Source: Planctomycetia bacterium (lineage in GTDB: Bacteria > Planctomycetota > Planctomycetia > Pirellulales > PNKZ01). From it: 64,000 nucleotides of DNA. The first letter of the stretch is position 1. Every line of letters starts with the position of its first letter. The notes under the pieces are model-generated. The model did no database searches. It had not been told where the DNA came from and worked only from the letters and a program-made list of their open reading frames with translations. Shown piece after piece: positions 62,766-64,000 of this stretch. Location of the stretch: NCBI GenBank assembly GCA_021413845.1, contig JAIOPP010000001.1, forward strand, positions 1 through 64,000, in the 5' to 3' direction. A program made the position numbers and the translations under genes.

Positions 62766-63788
62766 ATGCCTGATTTGCTCGACGGCGAGTCGGTCGAAGT
62801 TCAAGGTTCGGGTCGACTGCCGTATGTCTTGAAGAATACCGGCGGCGTCTATTCCTGCTCATGCCCGGCGTGGCGTAACCAATCGCTGCCGATCGAACGT
62901 CGCACCTGTAAGCACTTGAAGAAACACCGTGGCGAGGCAACGGAAACGGAACGAATCGGCGGCGTCGTGCCTACGTCCTTGTCCTTAACGGCGGATCGGA
63001 AGCCCACGGCACCGCCGCTCCTGTTGGCGGAGACGTGGGACGGCGAGCAAGACGTCGCCGGTTGGTACTTCAGCGAGAAGCTCGATGGCGTGCGAGCCTT
63101 CTGGGACGGCCGGCAATTTCTATCTCGGCAAGGCAACGTCTTTCATGCCCCGGCTTGGTTTCGGGCCGAGTTGCCGGCGGAGCCCTTCGACGGCGAGTTG
63201 TGGCTGGCTCGCAAGTCGTTTCAACGGACAATGTCGATCGTCCGTCGCCAAGACGAATCGGACCTCTGGCGAGCGATCCGCTACGTCGTCTTCGATGCTC
63301 CGGCTCTTGGTGGTCCGTTCGAGGAGCGAATGGAGTATTGCCGCGATCGGTTCGCTCGCTATCCGTCGCAGCTCGTGAACGCATTGCCGCAACGGATCTG
63401 TCGCGGTGTCGATCATTTGCTAGCCGAACTCGACAAGGTGCTGCGCCTCGGCGGTGAAGGGCTGATGCTTCGCCGTCCCGGTTCGCTGTACGAGGCAGGG
63501 CGCTCGTCGACGCTGCTCAAGGTCAAGCGATTCTTGGATGCCGAGGCCCGAGTGATCGGACATCAGCCCGGCACAGGTCGACATCGCGGCCGGCTGGGGG
63601 CCTTACTTGTCGAACTCCCCAACGGAATTCGGTTCGCGGTCGGGACTGGCTTCAGCGATCGGGAGCGTGAGCGGCCGCCGGTTATCGGTTCCACCATTAC
63701 GTTCCGCTACCAGGAGCTTTCCGATCGGGGAGTACCTCGGTTCCCGGCGTTCGCTCGCCTTCGTAACGACTTGTTCGCCGCTTCGTAG
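62766..63788 (+). CDS. ATP-dependent DNA ligase with N-terminal SWIM zinc finger
   Basis: 340 residues from the ATG at 62766, preceded by AGGAGG (62755-62760) at 5 nt. Residues 20-55 hold a SWIM finger, C31-x-C33 and C48-x-H50 (YSCSCPAWRNQSLPIERRTC, then KHLKKH). The ligase adenylation domain follows: motif I YFSEKLDGVRAFWDG (Lys105 forms the AMP adduct), FDGELWLARKSFQ, YVVFDAP, motif IV GGEGLMLRRPG and motif V STLLKVKRF. A short OB-fold ends the protein (FAVGTGFSDRERERPPVIGSTITFRYQELSDRGVPRFPAF). This is a minimal ligase of the type found in accessory repair systems, joining nicks with ATP. The SWIM finger could bind DNA or a partner. Confidence 0.85.
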   Translation: MPDLLDGESVEVQGSGRLPYVLKNTGGVYSCSCPAWRNQSLPIERRTCKHLKKHRGEATETERIGGVVPTSLSLTADRKPTAPPLLLAETWDGEQDVAGWYFSEKLDGVRAFWDGRQFLSRQGNVFHAPAWFRAELPAEPFDGELWLARKSFQRTMSIVRRQDESDLWRAIRYVVFDAPALGGPFEERMEYCRDRFARYPSQLVNALPQRICRGVDHLLAELDKVLRLGGEGLMLRRPGSLYEAGRSSTLLKVKRFLDAEARVIGHQPGTGRHRGRLGALLVELPNGIRFAVGTGFSDRERERPPVIGSTITFRYQELSDRGVPRFPAFARLRNDLFAAS

Positions 63789-63847
63789 CGAGCCGGTCTC
63801 GCTCTCACGAAGCTCACCCACCCCTTTTCAACTTCGGAGTCAACGCC

Positions 63848-64000
63848 ATGAATCGTCGCTTTGAATTCGTCGAGGGCACGTCCGCCAAGTTTTGGGAAGT
63901 CAGTACCGTGTGTTGCGACGTTACGATTCGCTACGGTCGTATCGGGACTGCCGGCCAGCCGCTGACCAAATCGTTCCCCGATCCGGCCGCCGCCCGGAAA
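63848..64000 (+). CDS. WGR-domain protein (N-terminal part; runs off the window)
   Basis: 51 codons are visible from the ATG at 63848, 59 bp after the ligase stop. The sequence is a WGR domain: RRFEFVEGTSAKFWEV, then CDVTIRYGRIGTAGQPLTKSF, where RYGRIG stands for the WGR signature. WGR domains bind nucleic acid and also occur in eukaryotic PARPs, where they contact DNA breaks. What follows cannot be seen. Order and spacing suggest co-transcription with the SWIM-ligase. Confidence 0.8.
   Translation, partial: MNRRFEFVEGTSAKFWEVSTVCCDVTIRYGRIGTAGQPLTKSFPDPAAARK

Larger units (their letters stand above)
57864..64000. mobile_element. Putative genomic island, left end (right end outside the window)
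   Basis: Bounded on the left by the tRNA-Val fragment. Contents differ from the rest of the window: truncated hypothetical gene, IS3 element, helicase remnant, DUF932, DNA ligase and WGR genes. No integrase is seen in this part. The extent is inferred from the tRNA fragment and gene content, not from a repeat at the other end. Confidence 0.45.

Overview
The window looks like a chromosome segment of a planctomycete, probably of the Pirellulales. The signature is five sets of 'planctomycete surface' proteins: cytochrome-like PSCyt1/DUF1549/DUF1553 or DUF1587-1585 proteins paired with Tat-exported DUF1501/DUF1552 proteins. Other planctomycete marks are PPC-domain secreted proteins, a DUF1080 protein, a giant NHL-repeat protein, high GC, and poor Shine-Dalgarno sites at many starts. 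Species cannot be fixed from the sequence alone.

Layout. 1-4027 (-): N-terminal 1342 residues of a poly-HAMP signalling protein with twelve complete, nearly identical tandem units. 4.5-11.4 kb: a secreted alpha/beta hydrolase, a DUF374 acyltransferase, a secreted beta-propeller, a DUF1080 protein and a secreted transglutaminase-like protein. 11.6-17.9 kb (+): operon A (DUF1549/1553, DUF1501, PPC). 17.9-18.8 kb (-): DUF1028. 18.9-22.8 kb (+): operon B (DUF1587-1585 cytochrome, DUF1552). 30.8-22.8 kb (-): operon C (PSCyt1/DUF1549/1553, DUF1501, LamG-sialate O-acetylesterase, metallophosphoesterase). 31.1-33.2 kb (+): enolase-superfamily enzyme and amidohydrolase. 33.5-36.0 kb (+): G8-domain protein resembling animal CEMIP/TMEM2. 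36.2-43.8 kb (+): operon D (PSCyt1-WD40, DUF1501, PPC, DUF1549/1553). 44.0 kb: a glycine-zipper plus histone-H1-like protein. 50.1-44.5 kb (-): operon E (FadR-type regulator, PSCyt1/DUF1549/1553, DUF1501), divergent from an HpcH/HpaI aldolase and a D-2-hydroxyacid dehydrogenase across a perfect palindrome. 52.3-57.6 kb (+): a 1767-residue secreted protein.

From about 57.86 kb the character changes. A 3' tRNA-Val fragment looks like an integration scar. To its right lie a truncated helical ORF, a 1266-bp IS3-family element, a PLD-helicase remnant cut by that element, and a module of DUF932 protein, SWIM-zinc-finger ATP-dependent DNA ligase and WGR protein running off the window. I read this as one end of a tRNA-anchored island.

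Working together: operons A-E probably export redox or hydrolytic machinery for taking up complex polysaccharides. The cytosolic enolase/amidohydrolase and aldolase/dehydrogenase pairs would then process sugar acids. This role is inferred from gene context; most of these families have no established biochemistry.
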